64,000 bases of DNA. Origin: Paramacrobiotus metropolitanus (taxonomy: Eukaryota; Tardigrada; Eutardigrada; Parachela; Macrobiotidae). The stretch spans positions 620,001 to 684,000 of the forward strand of contig NW_026570230.1 in NCBI RefSeq assembly GCF_019649055.1, read 5' to 3'. A program made the position numbers and the translations under genes. Positions 31,690-44,711 of the stretch are shown here, one piece after another. The notes below the pieces were generated by a model. It did not search any database. It was not told the DNA's origin and saw nothing but the letters and a program-made list of their open reading frames with translations. Each line of letters begins with the position of its first letter. The first letter of the stretch is position 1.

Positions 31690-34547
31690 ATGGCTGACGA
31701 TAAAGAACCGTGCCCATTCTGTCAAAGGCTGTGTTGTAGGGGAGCTGGTCTTGCCAGTCACATGCGAGCCTGCAAATCACGACCAAAAGGACCTGCTCCC
31801 GCTGCCCCGAGCAATAATTCTGATGGAGCTGCGCCTACACCGCCCACGACAGCTTCAGCATTTCGTCCTTCAAAGGAGAGGGTAATGCGACGCGTTCCGC
31901 ACGGTGCCAGGCCGACCGCCAGAGCTTCGCTGCAGAAAGTGCTACTACAGGTAGCCAGCCAGAATGACAATAAATCCTGGCTAAAGCTGTTCGCCTTCGC
32001 CCCTAACGCTCTCCGGCTCCCTGCCAAAACCAAATCTGAGCGTGGTGGTTCCTTGGCAACCGCGGTTAAGAAGAACATTGGGCTTTACGACCGCGACATC
32101 GAGATCCTCCCTACACCACCCCTGAATCCCAAGAAAAAGCGGAACACTCAGGATGATCTCGTTCGTCAGGTGGGCCTTAAAATTGACGACGGATCCATCT
32201 CTGGCGCAATGCGCGTTATCGCGTCTACGGATTCGATTGCGGCTGTCACTTCCGAGGTTCTAGAGGACCTCAGGACCAAGCACCCGAAAAGCCCACCCCC
32301 AGTAATGCTTCCGCTCGACCCAGCATCTGCAGCGCCACCTATAAGGGCTGCGGATGTTTTTACAGCGATCCACAGCTTTCCACGGGGATCTGCTGCCGGG
32401 CCAGACGGGTTGCGGCCACAACACCTTTTGGACATAGCTGGCCCTAAAATGGACGAGCACAGCAGCCAATTTTGTGAAGCACTGGCATCCGTTCTGAACA
32501 TAGTAGTGAACGGTAAGATACCGCCCGATATCCGTCCTATATTTTTCGGTGGAAAACTGCTGGCACTTCGCAAGAAGGATGGCGGCCTGCGCCCCATAGC
32601 GGTTGGACGACGCTACGCCGTATTATCGGTAAAATTGTCTGTACGAAAGTAGCCGACAAAGTAACTGCAACCCTCTGCCCGCTGCAGTTAGGATTCAACG
32701 CACGTGGTGGTGCTGAGGCCATAGTCCATGGTACCAGAAGATACATCGAGTCAGATCCCGAGACCGTAAAAGCCGTATTGAAAGTCGACTTCAAGAACGC
32801 ATTCAACACCGTGTCCAGAGAAGCTGTGTTGGACGCTGCGCGTACATACTTTCCGGAATACAGTGCGTTCCTGCAATCGGTTTACGGATATCATTCGTCT
32901 CTGTTTTTGGACGACCATATTTTAACATCGGAGTCTGGCGTACAGCAGGGAGATCCTTTGGGGCCACTGTTATTCTGTCTCGTTCTCCACATTCTGGTCA
33001 TTACCTTAACCACCGAACTGAACGCCTGGTTTTTGGACGACGGGACATTAGGCGGTTCCCCTGCGAGCGTCCTCGACAATTTTGCTCGAATTGTTAAAGA
33101 CGCGCATTCTATTGGGCTGGACATAAACATTGCGAAGTGCGAACTATTTGTTTGCGGAGGGACGCAAGACGCTCGACAAGACGTAATTGCTGACTTTATT
33201 GCCCGGTACCCTCAGCTCCGCGTCATGACCAGCTCTACCCTTACGCTGCTTGGAGCTCCTGTGTTAGACGATGCGATTGGCCCATCACTCTCGGAGAAAG
33301 CTACAACACTGACTAAGGTTTGCGAGAGACTCCAGCTGCTGCCACGTCATCATGCGCTGTACCTTCTCAGACATTGCCTCGGCGCGCCGAAAGTTGTTTA
33401 CATGCTGAGATGCTGTAACGCTTGGAGGTACCCACAGCAGCTCTACGAAATAGATGAGATGGTGCGTTCCTGTTTTCAGGTTCTGTGTAATGTCAGAACA
33501 ACTCACGACGACTACCCATGCTGGCGACAGGCCAGTTTGCCCGTCAGCAGGGGCGGTATTGGCATACGCCGGTCGGAGGAATTAGCGCTTCCAGCCTTTC
33601 TGGCTTCGATTCACTCCGTATCGGATATGGTGTCTGCACTGCTCCCTGGCTTTGCGTCTGTTGATCTGACAAATGCTTTCGAATTATGGAAGAAGAACGC
33701 CTGCCAACCCGATCTGCCTGAGCCGAATTTCCGAAAACAACAGAAAACCTGGGATATACCACTATGCAACGTATCTTTGTCCACCCTGCTGGAGGTTTAC
33801 CGCGATGATGATGTTAACAAAGCGCGCCTTCTAGCACAGTCAAGACCGGAAGCGGGGATCTGGTTAAATGCGCTGCCTTCCGCCCACATTGGCAATCTCT
33901 TTGATGATGACACTCTAAAAATCTCCGTTGGCCTCAGACTGGGTGTGGCCATATGCGAACCCCATGAATGCATGCAGTGCCAGAAGCACGTCGACAAATA
34001 CGGACACCACGGTCTTTCCTGTGCATTCTCTGCCGGTAGACACCCACGACACGGAGCACTGAACAGCATTATGTGTCGATCTTGTGTTTCGGCTGGAATT
34101 CCGGCAAAACTGGAGCCTCGTGGCACTTCACATACTTCCGAGAGACGCCCAGACGGTTGCACAACCTTTGCCTGGCAGAGAGGAATGTGCCTAGCTTGGG
34201 ACGTCACTTGTGTTGACACTGTTGCACCATCTCACATAAAGTCTACGGCAACTAACGCAGGTGCAGCTGCGTCGGAAGCGGAAGAAAAGAAGTCGCGGCT
34301 CTATTTTTACCTAAATGGCCGGTACATTTTTGCACCGATAGCTTTCGAAACAATGGGCCCATGGGGACCGTCAGCTATAGCCATTGTTAAAGAGCTGGGC
34401 AAACGACTGAAACAACATACTGGCGAAAGCCGTTCCCATGAATTTTTGCGTCAGAGATTATCACTGGAGATACAACGGGGTAACGCAGCATCGGTTTTGG
34501 GAACAATGGAAGGAGCAGAAAAGTTTAATGAACTTTTGATGTTATAA
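31690..34547 (+). pseudogene. Non-LTR retrotransposon ORF: zinc finger, RT, restriction-like endonuclease
   Basis: From ATG 31690 the frame encodes an N-terminal zinc finger (C8, C11, H24, C28). RT follows, with GSAAGPDGLRPQHLL and LRKKDGGLRPIAVG. A single frameshift near 32610 moves the reading frame, and RT then continues with KVDFKNAFN, SGVQQGDPLGPLLF and catalytic FLDDG (33030-33041). The C-terminus has a CX2C..HH..SC knuckle (CMQC...GHHGLSC, near 33969) and an endonuclease-like RRPDG..AWDVT..DT region (34143-34220). That order is typical of elements with a restriction-enzyme-like endonuclease, such as R2 and relatives. There is no apurinic endonuclease domain. One lesion in about 950 codons suggests recent activity. 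It shares its C-terminal half with the pieces at 45.2 and 56.4 kb. Confidence 0.85.
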
Positions 34548-35776
34548 AAAACCGTGCTGTTCTTTATTAATGTATATTACGTTATATGGAGATCCTTACC
34601 TATTTGCACTGCAAGGCTCCAAATTCGATAATTACGGTAAGCCGCCATGAAAGGATAATTCCATATCGTGACGGCTCGGCTCACGAACATGTAAAATCAG
34701 AGTGATATTAGTTACTGTTATATGATAAGTAAGTGTGAACCCTTATAGGCACACCTTTCCATTCCCATTCTTTATAGGCAGCCTTTTTAATGAAAAGCGC
34801 TTAGTCCTTAACAATAGTATTACAATACAGTATACAGTTATAGTGAAATTTTTTGGGACGATTGTAATAATTTGTAACGATACACGCAGATCCGAATATT
34901 ATTATGGAGACTAGGAAGATGAATTTACCACATTTCACCGACCGCATCTCACGGTCAGAATCTTTTTGGAATCTGTCTTGCTGCCTCCTGCTCTGAACCT
35001 GCTAATTAATTCTTCTCCCGTTGTCTTGCTACGCGCCTTCCGCGCTTCCTGCCCACTTATGCGTTCTTGCTCCGTGGAATGACCGTGCATCCCACCCGCT
35101 GTCACCCGTGTTAATATTAGTCAGCTTCCGGTAAGCATCGCTGCCTGCCGTGCCAGCCAACTGCCTCGACATATCGTGGTAAGGTAGATTATCCAACCCA
35201 CTAAAACAGCAGCTAAACGAGTTACTGTTATAGTGTATCAGGCTGGTATTACTGGACGATTTAGTATGCCAGCCAATCAGGCCGAATGATTTGCGCGTCC
35301 TGTGACCAGAAAATCTCTGGCGTTCGTTAGCTCGTTTTCGGTCTTCTTCTGGCGGTCTTGAGCATCGGATAAACCGTTCGGCCGACATGACTTCCGATCC
35401 ATACCTATTTAATACGACATGATCGCCACCCAAGCGCTCTTTTTCGTAGCAGGTTTGGCAAATCTGCTGGTAGCTGAGCTAGTGTCCAGACACCGGTTCG
35501 GTTACTTGGACTATACCTGCCTCAAAGCGCGATTAAGGAGCCGGCAGCGGACTTGCGTTTCCTTGATTTTGCTCCTTTAATTAAAGGGTGTTCCTGAAAG
35601 TTTTTTTTGCATGATGGTGCTGGGACGCGGACGCCCTTTCTTCCAATCAGTTTCCGCTAACAAAAAAACTGGCATTAAGATCTTCTTCTTCATCATTGTT
35701 GTTTGCCCTTTATAAACGCTCATCGTTTGTGGTAGAAGTACTTTTCGTTGGCTTTTCCAGTGACTCCGCGAAGCTA
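34548..35776. other. 3' flank of the non-LTR element, no supported gene
   Basis: The stretch starts with the element's AT-rich 3' end. A minus-strand open frame at 35433-35029 has no recognisable domain, and an alternative frame over 35090-34970 is also charged and open. Neither is supported well enough to call. Confidence 0.4.
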
Positions 35777-36886
35777 CTAAGAACTTTCGAAGACGTATGG
35801 TGTCCGTTTCGAACTATAACGCGACAATTTAACCAGTCTGGCAGGAATGCGTTCTTTAAGTGCGCAGTCTTTGAACATTTTGCTGAATTCGTCGATCATT
35901 TTTACAATTTCAGCTCTTTCCTGCTGGAGTTTAGTATCGTCCGACTCCGCTGGTTTTTCGTGCGTAATTCTCGATGGCTTGCGCTCCATGATGGTTGTTC
36001 CTGTCGATCGATCGCGATTGATCGCCAGGGCGGTGATAGATTTTTCTATTAGCTTTGGAGCGAAATAAGGGTATGTAAACGTGGACGACAATGCAGAGTT
36101 CAAGCGAAGCAATAATACGTTAACAATACGCAACTGGTTCTCAAGTTAAAATAATGAAGAAAATAAAATTATAATATTCCCTTGAGAAGAACTATCTCTG
36201 GTCTCTGGTTATCACTGCTGTCATGCTGAATACAAAACAAGTACGACCGTACGAACACCGCGACAAAACCGCTAACGAGTTGCTAATACAATTATACAAC
36301 AGGACATATGCGCACAATACTAAGACTGGTTAATATACATTATTATACATGACCGCAACGCTGTCTAGAATTCGGAGTAATTTTTGGAAACCTGGTAGCG
36401 GGAGACTACTCTCAGATGATAAGATGCGACAGCTAGTGCTTCGGGTTTCCGGCGCAACTCGAGGTTACCACTGTACGAGGGACCGCGTTAACTATCACAA
36501 TCTCGGTCAGTTACCCAAAAGGTTCTACGCACGCCCCCGGTAAAGCACGACCACGGTCCAACGCTGAGCCTTTTCGTTCGTATCGCTGAGCATACCACCG
36601 GTAACACGGAGCAGATCCATTCGTCAAAGCGCACGCGAGCATACGCCAAGGGGTTCTTAGCAAAATGAGCTTGACGGGTCTTACCTTCGCCTGAATATTC
36701 ATTACGTTGGCCTGTACGGGTTTCCCACAATTTATTGCGATTATAAAATTCTTCGTTAGCGGCCCGGTCAAGGTCTATCAGTTTGTTCACAAACTCTTTC
36801 TGTGGTGTGGCAAAGGTGTTTTCGACGCTGTCGAAATCCTTTATAATAAAAGAATAGGAGGAGGTGTGGTCAGTGTGTCTGCGCAT
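35777..36886 (-). CDS. Small two-exon gene, unknown function
   Basis: Exon 1 runs from ATG 36886 to 36685 (67 codons plus one base) and stops at donor GTAAGA (36684-36679). Exon 2 begins at 36000 after CAG and runs to the TAG stop at 35777-35779. The leftover base and the acceptor restore the frame exactly. The product is about 141 residues, hydrophilic, rich in Lys/Glu/Arg, and probably helical (EFVNKLIDLDRAANEEFY; QERAEIVKMIDEFSKMF). There is no signal peptide or membrane segment. An alternative is that 36838 is the start of an internal exon, because a pyrimidine tract and AAG precede it. I do not recognise the family. It is one of the few intact host genes in the right half of the window. 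Confidence 0.5.
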
Positions 36887-36929
36887 TAGTGATAATTAAA
36901 TTTTTAATTATGCTGGGAACTAAACATTA

Positions 36930-37200
36930 TGATTAATTCAATTAAAATTATGGCGATTTTGATTATGCTGAGCGTAATTAAAATTGCGCATTTTTAATTA
37001 AGCTTGAGCATAATTAAAATTGGTCAATTTTAATTATACTTAAGCTTAATTTGAGTCAAATTATGAATAATATAAATAGCTTGGTCAAATGAAAACTGAA
37101 TTTTAATTATGATAAGCAAAATTAAAATTGTTGAATTTTGATTATGCTGATCATAATTAAAATTGATCAATTTTCAATTATGATAAGCTTAAATAACCTG
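36930..37200. repeat. 35-bp AT-rich satellite-like repeat
   Basis: AATTAAAATT recurs with 35-bp spacing (about 36940, 36976 and 37011; then 37118 and 37153), alternating with CAATTTTAATTATGCTGAG-like blocks. The units are degenerate and partly palindromic (AAATTGATCAATTTT). Confidence 0.65.
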
Positions 37201-38379
37201 CTTAATCAAAATTATAAGCAAAATAATTATGATGAGTTTAATTTCACTACTGCGCATACATCCCGAACGACACTGGATCAACCTTTAAGCTCTATATATA
37301 AAATCGATAGCCCTAATTTGGTAGGTTTTGGGAAATCAGTTCGATTTGGGAAAACAAAAACGTTTTACAGAAAACTCTGGGAAACCTTACTATACAAAGT
37401 CTACGGAACAATGCAAAAGTCAATCAAGAAAATCGGAAATAATTCCGTTAACCGTTGGTGGTTAAGGAACTTCCTTCAGGAGCGGTATGCTTTTTAACGT
37501 ATCAGCCCGTCCATGGGGTAGGATATTTACTACGTTTGCGATAACTGTGTTTTAATAATTTATAATTTGGTCAATTTAGCGCTATTCAACTAGGGAGTGG
37601 AGCTGAAAAATCGTGTAAAAAAACATTACGCAAACTGGTGTCGCGCCGTAGTACAGCAGCTGTACTACAGCTATGGTGCCGCCACTGCCGGGTGGAGCAC
37701 AGCCTCAGTGCAGTGTGAAAAAATTGTTAATGCTATGACACAGCTATATTTAAATTAAAGTTACATTTAAAATGCAAATATGCAGTTTAAACAGAATATC
37801 ATTTAATCCGAATTAAGCGTCACATTTACTGTAAAAATCAAGCACAGAAGTATTTAGGAATACGCAAATAAATAACTATTTGTAAAAAATTGTCTTTAAA
37901 TCACGTAAGTAAGGTGTTATTTGTACAGTAGTTAATTTAGTTCAGTTTCTTCCGCGCAATTTGTGCGGGGTCTGCTAGTGATAAATAACTATGAACTCAC
38001 GTGGAAAAAAGCGCAACTACAGATACGAACATTATGGCCGCTAGAGCAATGGTGTCAATTGTGATAAAAGCCAGTGGGCATAAAATGCTTGCCTTGCCTT
38101 TAAAAAATGGGCACTACTGAACGTTAGATGTGATATTTCATTGGATGGTTGGCAAAAGGGGATCACCACTAAGCCTGCTTTATAAACAATCCTTTGAAAT
38201 GCATCTTGTCAGCTAATTTTGGTAGGGCAAAGCAAAAATCCCATTCTGTTACGCATAGCTGAATATGCTTCCTAGTTCCTACCCTTAGATCACACTTACC
38301 CAAAAAACACCCCACGGTTGCTATTGCCCATTCCAAGGATGACACTGCGTACAATGGTGTCGGCATGATCCACAAAGAA
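37201..38379. other. No supported gene
   Basis: AT-rich DNA. Open frames at 37138-37497 and on the minus strand near 38169-38375 have no domain or splice support. Confidence 0.5.
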
Positions 38380-38605
38380 ACCAGGAAGAACTGGTTTATA
38401 ACAATTAACTACCAGGCTACAGCAGTCACTCTCGGCTGCAGGGTCGCGTTTATTTGACAACGTTTTGAAACATGTTACTATGGAAAGCTTTTTAATCTCG
38501 CAAAGGTCATCTGCAGAGTACAGATGATGGAAACATTCTGCGGGAGACGTGAAATTTTTCGTACACTTTTCGTTTGACAGCAGCGAATTTCTATAACGAT
38601 TCTAC
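38380..38605. repeat. Dispersed repeat R2, copy 1
   Basis: It shares with 53206-53516 and 54100-54310 the blocks GCTACAGCAGTC, GCAAAGGTCATCTGCA, ACATTCTGCGGGAGACGTGAA and GACAGCAGCGAATTTCTATAAC, in order and at similar spacing. No coding capacity. Confidence 0.75.
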
Positions 38606-39239
38606 AGTGTATATTTCTGTTTCTATCAAGAAGCAAAAAATTTCAACGAAAATATTTGAAAAGCAGTTAAAAGACATACACGTTTTAGAAAAATCACAAA
38701 ATGAGATTATTATAGCACAACCAGCGGATGCACGATGTCGACAACTTTTAACAAGTTCTTCTTTTAACGAATGGGGGCTTTCTTTGGGCACTCATAAGAA
38801 ATGCAGAATCTCAGCAATCCACATACGTACGCTGCTAAATTTTACGGTAGTTGGGTGACCTTCGGAATTTCTACATAATACTGGTCAAGTTTCAATCCCA
38901 TTGCCTGTCCGTGCATGTGTTTTGTTACTGTTTCACAAATGTCCAAGATGGCTGTCAGTCTGTTTTACCGCTTCGTATTCTTCATATTAATTATTGTGTG
39001 TTTAGTGTTATATTGTAGCCGGTCCGATGCGGAAGCTGCTGTGCGTGCTAAAGTTGTACTTGTCCAAGCTACTTAATTTGGCGGTCCAGTGTATGTTTTG
39101 ACGATTTTGACCGCAGATTGACGTCGGTGGGTACTGCACAATGTTTCAGTGCCTTTTTGAATGCTGTTTTTGTAGTTGTTACAACAAGTAAAAGCATAAA
39201 TGAAAAGATAACTAAAACGACATTTGTTATGTGCAGACA

Positions 39240-39380
39240 GTGCCATAGCTGTATGATTACGCTATCTTCTTGATTCTGGTCATGGGTTTCCGTTTTTGGC
39301 AGCATTTCAGATACCGTAAAATGGTATCTGTTTGCTTGCCGAGTACGGAAATCATGAAGGTGTTTTCATCTGTCCCCGAA
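39240..39380. repeat. Dispersed repeat R1, copy 2
   Basis: The core at 39286-39362 has TTTCCGTTTTTGGCAGC on one side and ACGGAAATCATGAAGGTG on the other, around a GATACC/GGTATC hairpin. A compensating change has kept the hairpin paired although copies 1, 3 and 4 have a GATATC stem. Confidence 0.75.
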
Positions 39381-42047
39381 TTAACGATAAGCAGAGTGGC
39401 AGCGGCAGAATATTGTTTAATTAGTATCTGGAGTCTGGAAAATTGCAAAGTAATGTAAGCAATTAAAATATCGTACGATATTCATGATCTACTGTACATA
39501 GTTATAAATTTCCATTGAACGGTTAAACAGGATGACTATGTGCTCTACGGTCTTTACTGTTATAACTCGGAGCTTCGCAAAAAAAAAAACAGACAACAAA
39601 AACAGTGTTTCTGCTGTTACTCATTACTGGGCACTGCTGACAGCGCTGCACTGTATGCTCTAGTAATCATCGTACACAGAGTACTACACATTGCGTTCGT
39701 TAGTATCTGTATTTAATTCCATCATCCATAGTTCAATACAAGGAACTGCCATAAAAAAATAAGAATAAGAAATAAGATTTATAAGAAACCGGCAAACCCA
39801 AGCCTAAGAGTACTGTAAGTGTGCGCGGTTCTAAAAGATTCCATAAAACTAATTTTCCAGAAATACAGTACGTGACTTTTATAATAAATGTGTTATGCCG
39901 AAGTGTCCTACGCCGAAATATATGTATCACAATATGCCAAAACGGAAGCGCACCGCTAAATTTTGTTGTATTTATGCGCATTAGTACTGGATAGGCTTGT
40001 GCGTTGCAGCGCGCCTGTACGAGTTTGTTTACGTTTGCAGATTGCATAGCAACTAGTGTCCGAACGTTTTGCCAGCGGTGCCTACAATCGTAATGATCAT
40101 TAGATTAATTATTATTATCCGCAAAATTTATAATTAATATTTTACTTAATACTTTAGTACGAGTACTTGGTTAGTTTATTCTAACAAGTGCTGAGAAGCA
40201 CACGTTTTATTTCACGAGCAACCGACGGACACGTGGTGAATCGTGACAGTACCGTACGATGGTTGTCGCCATTTGCGTAGATGTACCTGCAATTTGCTGT
40301 GCACTCGCGATCCAGGCTATACGTCTGCCTTTACTTCGTTACTTTACTATACGATTCAGACTATGCGATTTACTATGCGATTCAGACTATACGTCTGGCT
40401 TTTTCAAGTTATGTAGAATATTTTGGTTTTGTTTTGGTACTAAGTTGGTACTAAGTTTGTACTTGTACTACGATACTTATTAAAGGTTCCCACTGTAGAT
40501 GAATCATTTTTTGCTGTCTTTCGGTTACTCACTAGTCATGACCTTTAATTGTCAGGAAAACTGTGGAAAACATTACGCATTCGACTGTAAATGCGGAGGT
40601 AAGTCGGAAATCTTAAAAAGAATTACTGATTTTTGGCGCGCGGGCATTTTTCGCATAACTATAAGCGATCTTTATAGTTATGAGAAAATTGCTTCGATCG
40701 ACTCCTAGAGAGTGCCATTATTTTTCAAAGGTCGGAAACATCCGTGTGATACGTTAGCCGTACCCGGCCATGTATGGTCCAACGGGCGTTGTATTGCTTT
40801 ACGTACAGTACTGACAAACCTCCATGCAGGAGATTTTCCGCTTTTCGTAGGATTTCTACCGTCTGCTAGTTGTATAGTCCGTCGCGAAATCAGTGGCGCT
40901 TGAGAAAGAATCCACATCAAGAAATGGAGATACCAACAACGAATGTTTAGTCAATAAGATTTCTTTTATCTGCTACCGTGACTTGAATTGGCAGTTTCAA
41001 AGGAAGCATTAAACTTTTCTTTCAACAATTTATTCCAGCTTACCTTTAATTGCAGCAAAGCTTAAACTATAATTGAACTTTTTAAAAAAAGCAAACAAAC
41101 TTTAATGATTTTGGGCAAAGACTAGACCTTTCTCACAATTGGTTAATCTTGAGACACGGTTTAGTGTTTCTCTACTTTAGTCCACTCGGGCTTGCCATAC
41201 AGTTAAGCCGCCTACTGTTGCAGTTGTCACAAGAGCTTTTGAGCTGTTTGTTGACTTCCTTGATGGTCCAGTTTAAAGATTCTGACAGTTGCATAATCGA
41301 CGAGCATTCTTAAACCTCGTCTCAAAGTTTGAAGGTAGTCCAACAATGATCACGGGGAGAATTGTAAAAGCGGCTTGCAAAAAGGCTTTAATTTTCGTCA
41401 GCAGAGTATGCGCACGCAGTTTCACAAAGGACTAGCCGCGTGGTCTTCCTGTAAGGGCGTTAACTTGTTCTCGGTGTCGGTATTTTGCGTAAATAAAGGA
41501 TGCATTGAAAGGATTCATAAAAAAACTTTCAAATGTCATTGGTGCCGGCTGATTTCACAAAGACTTTCGGGCACAACCGAAAATGACACAGCACGAGAGA
41601 AGCTGTCTGAAGGACTTTCTCCAAATCTGCGCCCGACTCGCTGTTTATTGGTATTTTTAAATGAACCTGGTGTTAAATTGGTATTTTTAAATGAACCAGA
41701 GGAAGCTCGGAATCGATTTGAATCGGTGTCGGGACAGTGTGGTCAATCACTGTAATAGCGAGGCGATTTTCGGAAGTTCGGACAGCGTCAATAAGTGCCA
41801 AAAAACCTAGTACAAGGAGTACAGAGTAGTTGCTTTACATGAAACAGGATCGTTGGTATAGATTAAGCAAATGCTGAGTTTAATAAAGTAAATTGAATCT
41901 GACCATGTGATTTTGCTGACGAATGAGATTCAGAATACGCCAGTAAATCGTCGCTTAGAAGAACTCGCTTTACGAAGTGATGCGGAATTTACTTGGCATT
42001 ACAGTACTCCGCCTGCTTTGACGCTATTGGAACCCTGCTAGGTGCCA
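39381..42047. other. No supported gene
   Basis: Gene-poor. The plus-strand frame at 41375-41755 includes a short tandem copy of TTGGTATTTTTAAATGAACC (about 41648 and 41678) and has no recognisable domain. Other frames are short. Confidence 0.45.
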
Positions 42048-42981
42048 TTAGTTCGGTAATACTGCTGCAATATTATGCAATTCGATAGTTTCATAATCCA
42101 CGTTTTCGGGTGCACTTTCCGAATCCCACTGATCCGGCGGAACTTCATACATTACATCGCTCCGGAAGCTAACTTTTCTGTTAACCGCTTTATACTCAAC
42201 GTTCACAACCGTGCCGAACTCTTCTTCCACAAGATCTTGAATGATGCCGACATGCCGTACTCCGTTTGACTCATTAGCTTGACTCATTAGCTTGGTCTTA
42301 AAGTTCAGTTGATGGAACCGATAAGACACAAACTTTCCCAGTGACAGTAGGACCTGCATGACAGGAGTAATTTCCCCGTCATTTGCATATTTTGATTTAT
42401 GCAAGTACATCGCACTCCCTGCTCCCAGCAGCTTTCCTCCCTCTAGTCTTGTCAGTGCAAGGACACTGGATAGCCCATCATCCGGGAAGAGCATAAACTC
42501 CATTAACTGGTTGGTGAGAGCAATTTTGTACATTTGAGGAATACATTTTAGCGTCTCCTGCTGGGGGCACTTCAGGGAAACGCCCAAACTGTGGAGGACC
42601 CATCGTTTATGGGTCTCCTTCGCAGTTCCTTCGTTCAAATCGAGCACGTTTTGTATGCCCTCTTCGTCCAGTTTTAACACTAACGGGCCTAGAGTGGACA
42701 CTGGACACGTATTCGTAATAACGGAGAGCCAAGCTCTCGAGGTCTAATGCATTGACTGTGCGGTTTCTTCGGAGAGATCTTTCAGTGTAAAGGCTTTCGT
42801 AGATAACGGGATTAAAAGGGCTCTGTTTTCGCGTTAAGCTACACTTCGGATCCAGTATCGATGATCTCGAAGATGACCTTTCGTCGATGAGCTTTTGGTC
42901 GGTTATCCCGTAAAACTTTGCAGTCGCGACATGCTTTACGAAACCATTTATTAAACTAACTAATTTTTTCTTGAGTTTCAA
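42048..42981 (-). pseudogene. Unrecognised gene broken by a 7-bp duplication
   Basis: Two long open frames join within 14 bp. The first (42981 to about 42709) ends LESLALRYYEYV. The second (42695 to 42048) carries on with STLGPLVLKLDEEG and runs to a clean stop. At the join, TGGACAC is present twice in a row (42695-42708). The 7-bp duplication alone explains the frame change. The whole is about 310 codons, basic at the N-terminus and acidic toward the end, with no membrane segment. No ATG precedes the first part, so an upstream exon is missing or unseen; a pyrimidine run followed by CAAG lies at its start. It may be an exon of a host gene or an element ORF. I do not recognise the family. Confidence 0.45.
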
Positions 42982-43535
42982 AAGAATACTCCGCTAACCG
43001 ATCTCCCACAGTAGCGTTTCTAAGCTACAAGTATCGTCGTGCTAGCGGCGGTCGTGCTAGCGCGCGACCATTTGTGTTCCAGGTACGGAGATGAAAATTT
43101 AGAAAATGCCGGTAATGATAGAAGTATGACAGATACTGTATTTGGTGAATAAGGCTTTTGTAGTTTGTTGAACTTATTGATGATCCTTAATTGGAAAATA
43201 TTATGGATGATTCTTGTGATGGTGATCAATACGATGTGTCAATACGATGTCAATGCATGAGAATCTGTAGCCAAAAATTAGCATTTCCTTTCAGTTGACT
43301 GAAAGGCAAAGTATACATTAGGAATAGTTATTGGTAATAAGAGACAATTAGTTTTTCTGTAAGGATTGATTAATAAAGTTTTCCAAGCAACTTGTTGTTT
43401 TGCGTCCTTGTCGGATCTCCCTTCTCCTTTTCGCGAAAGTAATGTCGTATTGTTTCTGCTTCGAATATGATCCTGTTACGAGTATATGCGAGTACATGTA
43501 TCTTTACATAATCTAAATATAACGTCGCACCATAT

Positions 43536-44114
43536 TTGCATATGATTTCTGCTAGGTCTACCGAACTACAGTTATTTCTTTTTGTTAAAACTGTCAGTGA
43601 TTTCATTGAAAATGAAATTGCTGTTGACGCAGTGTTCTTGGATTGTTCAAAAGATTTTGATAAGCTTTCGCATGAATCAATCTTAGACGCATTAATCAAG
43701 ATGAATCTTCCCAGTCAGGTTGTGCATTTAATTTCCAATTACTTGAAAAATCGAACGCAGTGTGTTGTCGTTAACAATGAAATTTCAGACGCGCTACCTG
43801 TGAACAGCGGTGTACCTCAAGTTTCTGTGTTAGGACCATTGTTGTTCATATGTGTTTTAAACTATCTTCTCTGGGCACTGAAAAACAGAAGCGCCGCTTT
43901 TGTTTTCGCCGATGACGTCGTAGTGTTTCGTCCTGTTACTCAACCGTCTGACTGTCAGTTGTTGCAGGAAGACTTGTCGTATCTCAGTGAATGGCTTACC
44001 GGCAAACAGTTAAGTCTTAACGCTGCAAAGTCTGTCCACGTTCAGTTCTCGAAACAGAAAGTTTCAACTTGCTCTTTTCGTAGTTGCTACAAGTCACACT
44101 TGTGCAAAGAATGA
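43536..44114 (+). pseudogene. CR1/Jockey-like RT fragment
   Basis: The 192-codon open stretch holds RT motifs of an apurinic-endonuclease-type non-LTR element: VFLDCSKDFDKLSHESIL, SGVPQVSVLGPLLF and FADDV (43905-43916). The usual Gly of SGVPQGS is Val and the usual Ala of SKAFD is Asp, so it is decayed. Both ends are cut off and no endonuclease is left. It is unrelated to the 31.7-kb element beyond RT. Confidence 0.8.
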
Positions 44115-44159
44115 ATTTCAACTGTCCTACCCTAAAAAAACACCGGCTTCATTGCTTAC

Positions 44160-44330
44160 GCTAACGCTAACTTTAGGTGGGGACTATGGGTTTCCGTTTT
44201 TGGCTGCATTTCCGATATCGGCAGTCGATATCTGCTTGCATGCCGAAAACGGAAATCGTAAGGTTGTCTCCGCCGATACACTGTGCAGTACCAAGTGCAC
44301 GAAGGAAACAGTTTGTTCTTGATTGTACGA
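44160..44330. repeat. Dispersed repeat R1, copy 3
   Basis: The core at 44191-44267 has TTTCCGTTTTTGGCTGC, GATATCGGCAGTCGATATC and ACGGAAATCGTAAGG. It shares with copy 4 the following blocks GTGCAGTACCA.GTGCACGAAG. Confidence 0.75.
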
Positions 44331-44711
44331 AACGCAAACAAAATATTCCTGTGTTCTTTGTTGATCCAAATGTGCAAAACGTACTTACTGTATCTGGCGC
44401 GTTGAACGTGAGTGTAACGGCGTACTTATAACTGAATTACTGTACATATTGCGCTATTTTACCGCATGCCTATACCTATCTGTACCTAATTGCATGCGAT
44501 AAAGTACCGACAAAATTCAGGTTTTACACATACCTACTAATAATTATTAGAGTAAATCATTGAGGAAAATGTTGCACTAATAGGAAAGTCAGTGTTATTG
44601 TTAGTAGCCAAATTAAACCGTGGTTCGGCTTGATCAAGGTGCCGCTTTCCAGTACTAATCTTATTTTCTAGTGATTGATTTCACAGTGCCATGATCTACC
44701 AGTAGCGACTA

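Noticed and set aside
35029-35433. 134-codon minus-strand frame, possible further exon of the small gene
   Set aside because: No matching splice sites were found, and a competing frame is equally open.
41375-41755. 126-codon plus-strand frame
   Set aside because: Contains an internal tandem duplication and no recognisable domain.
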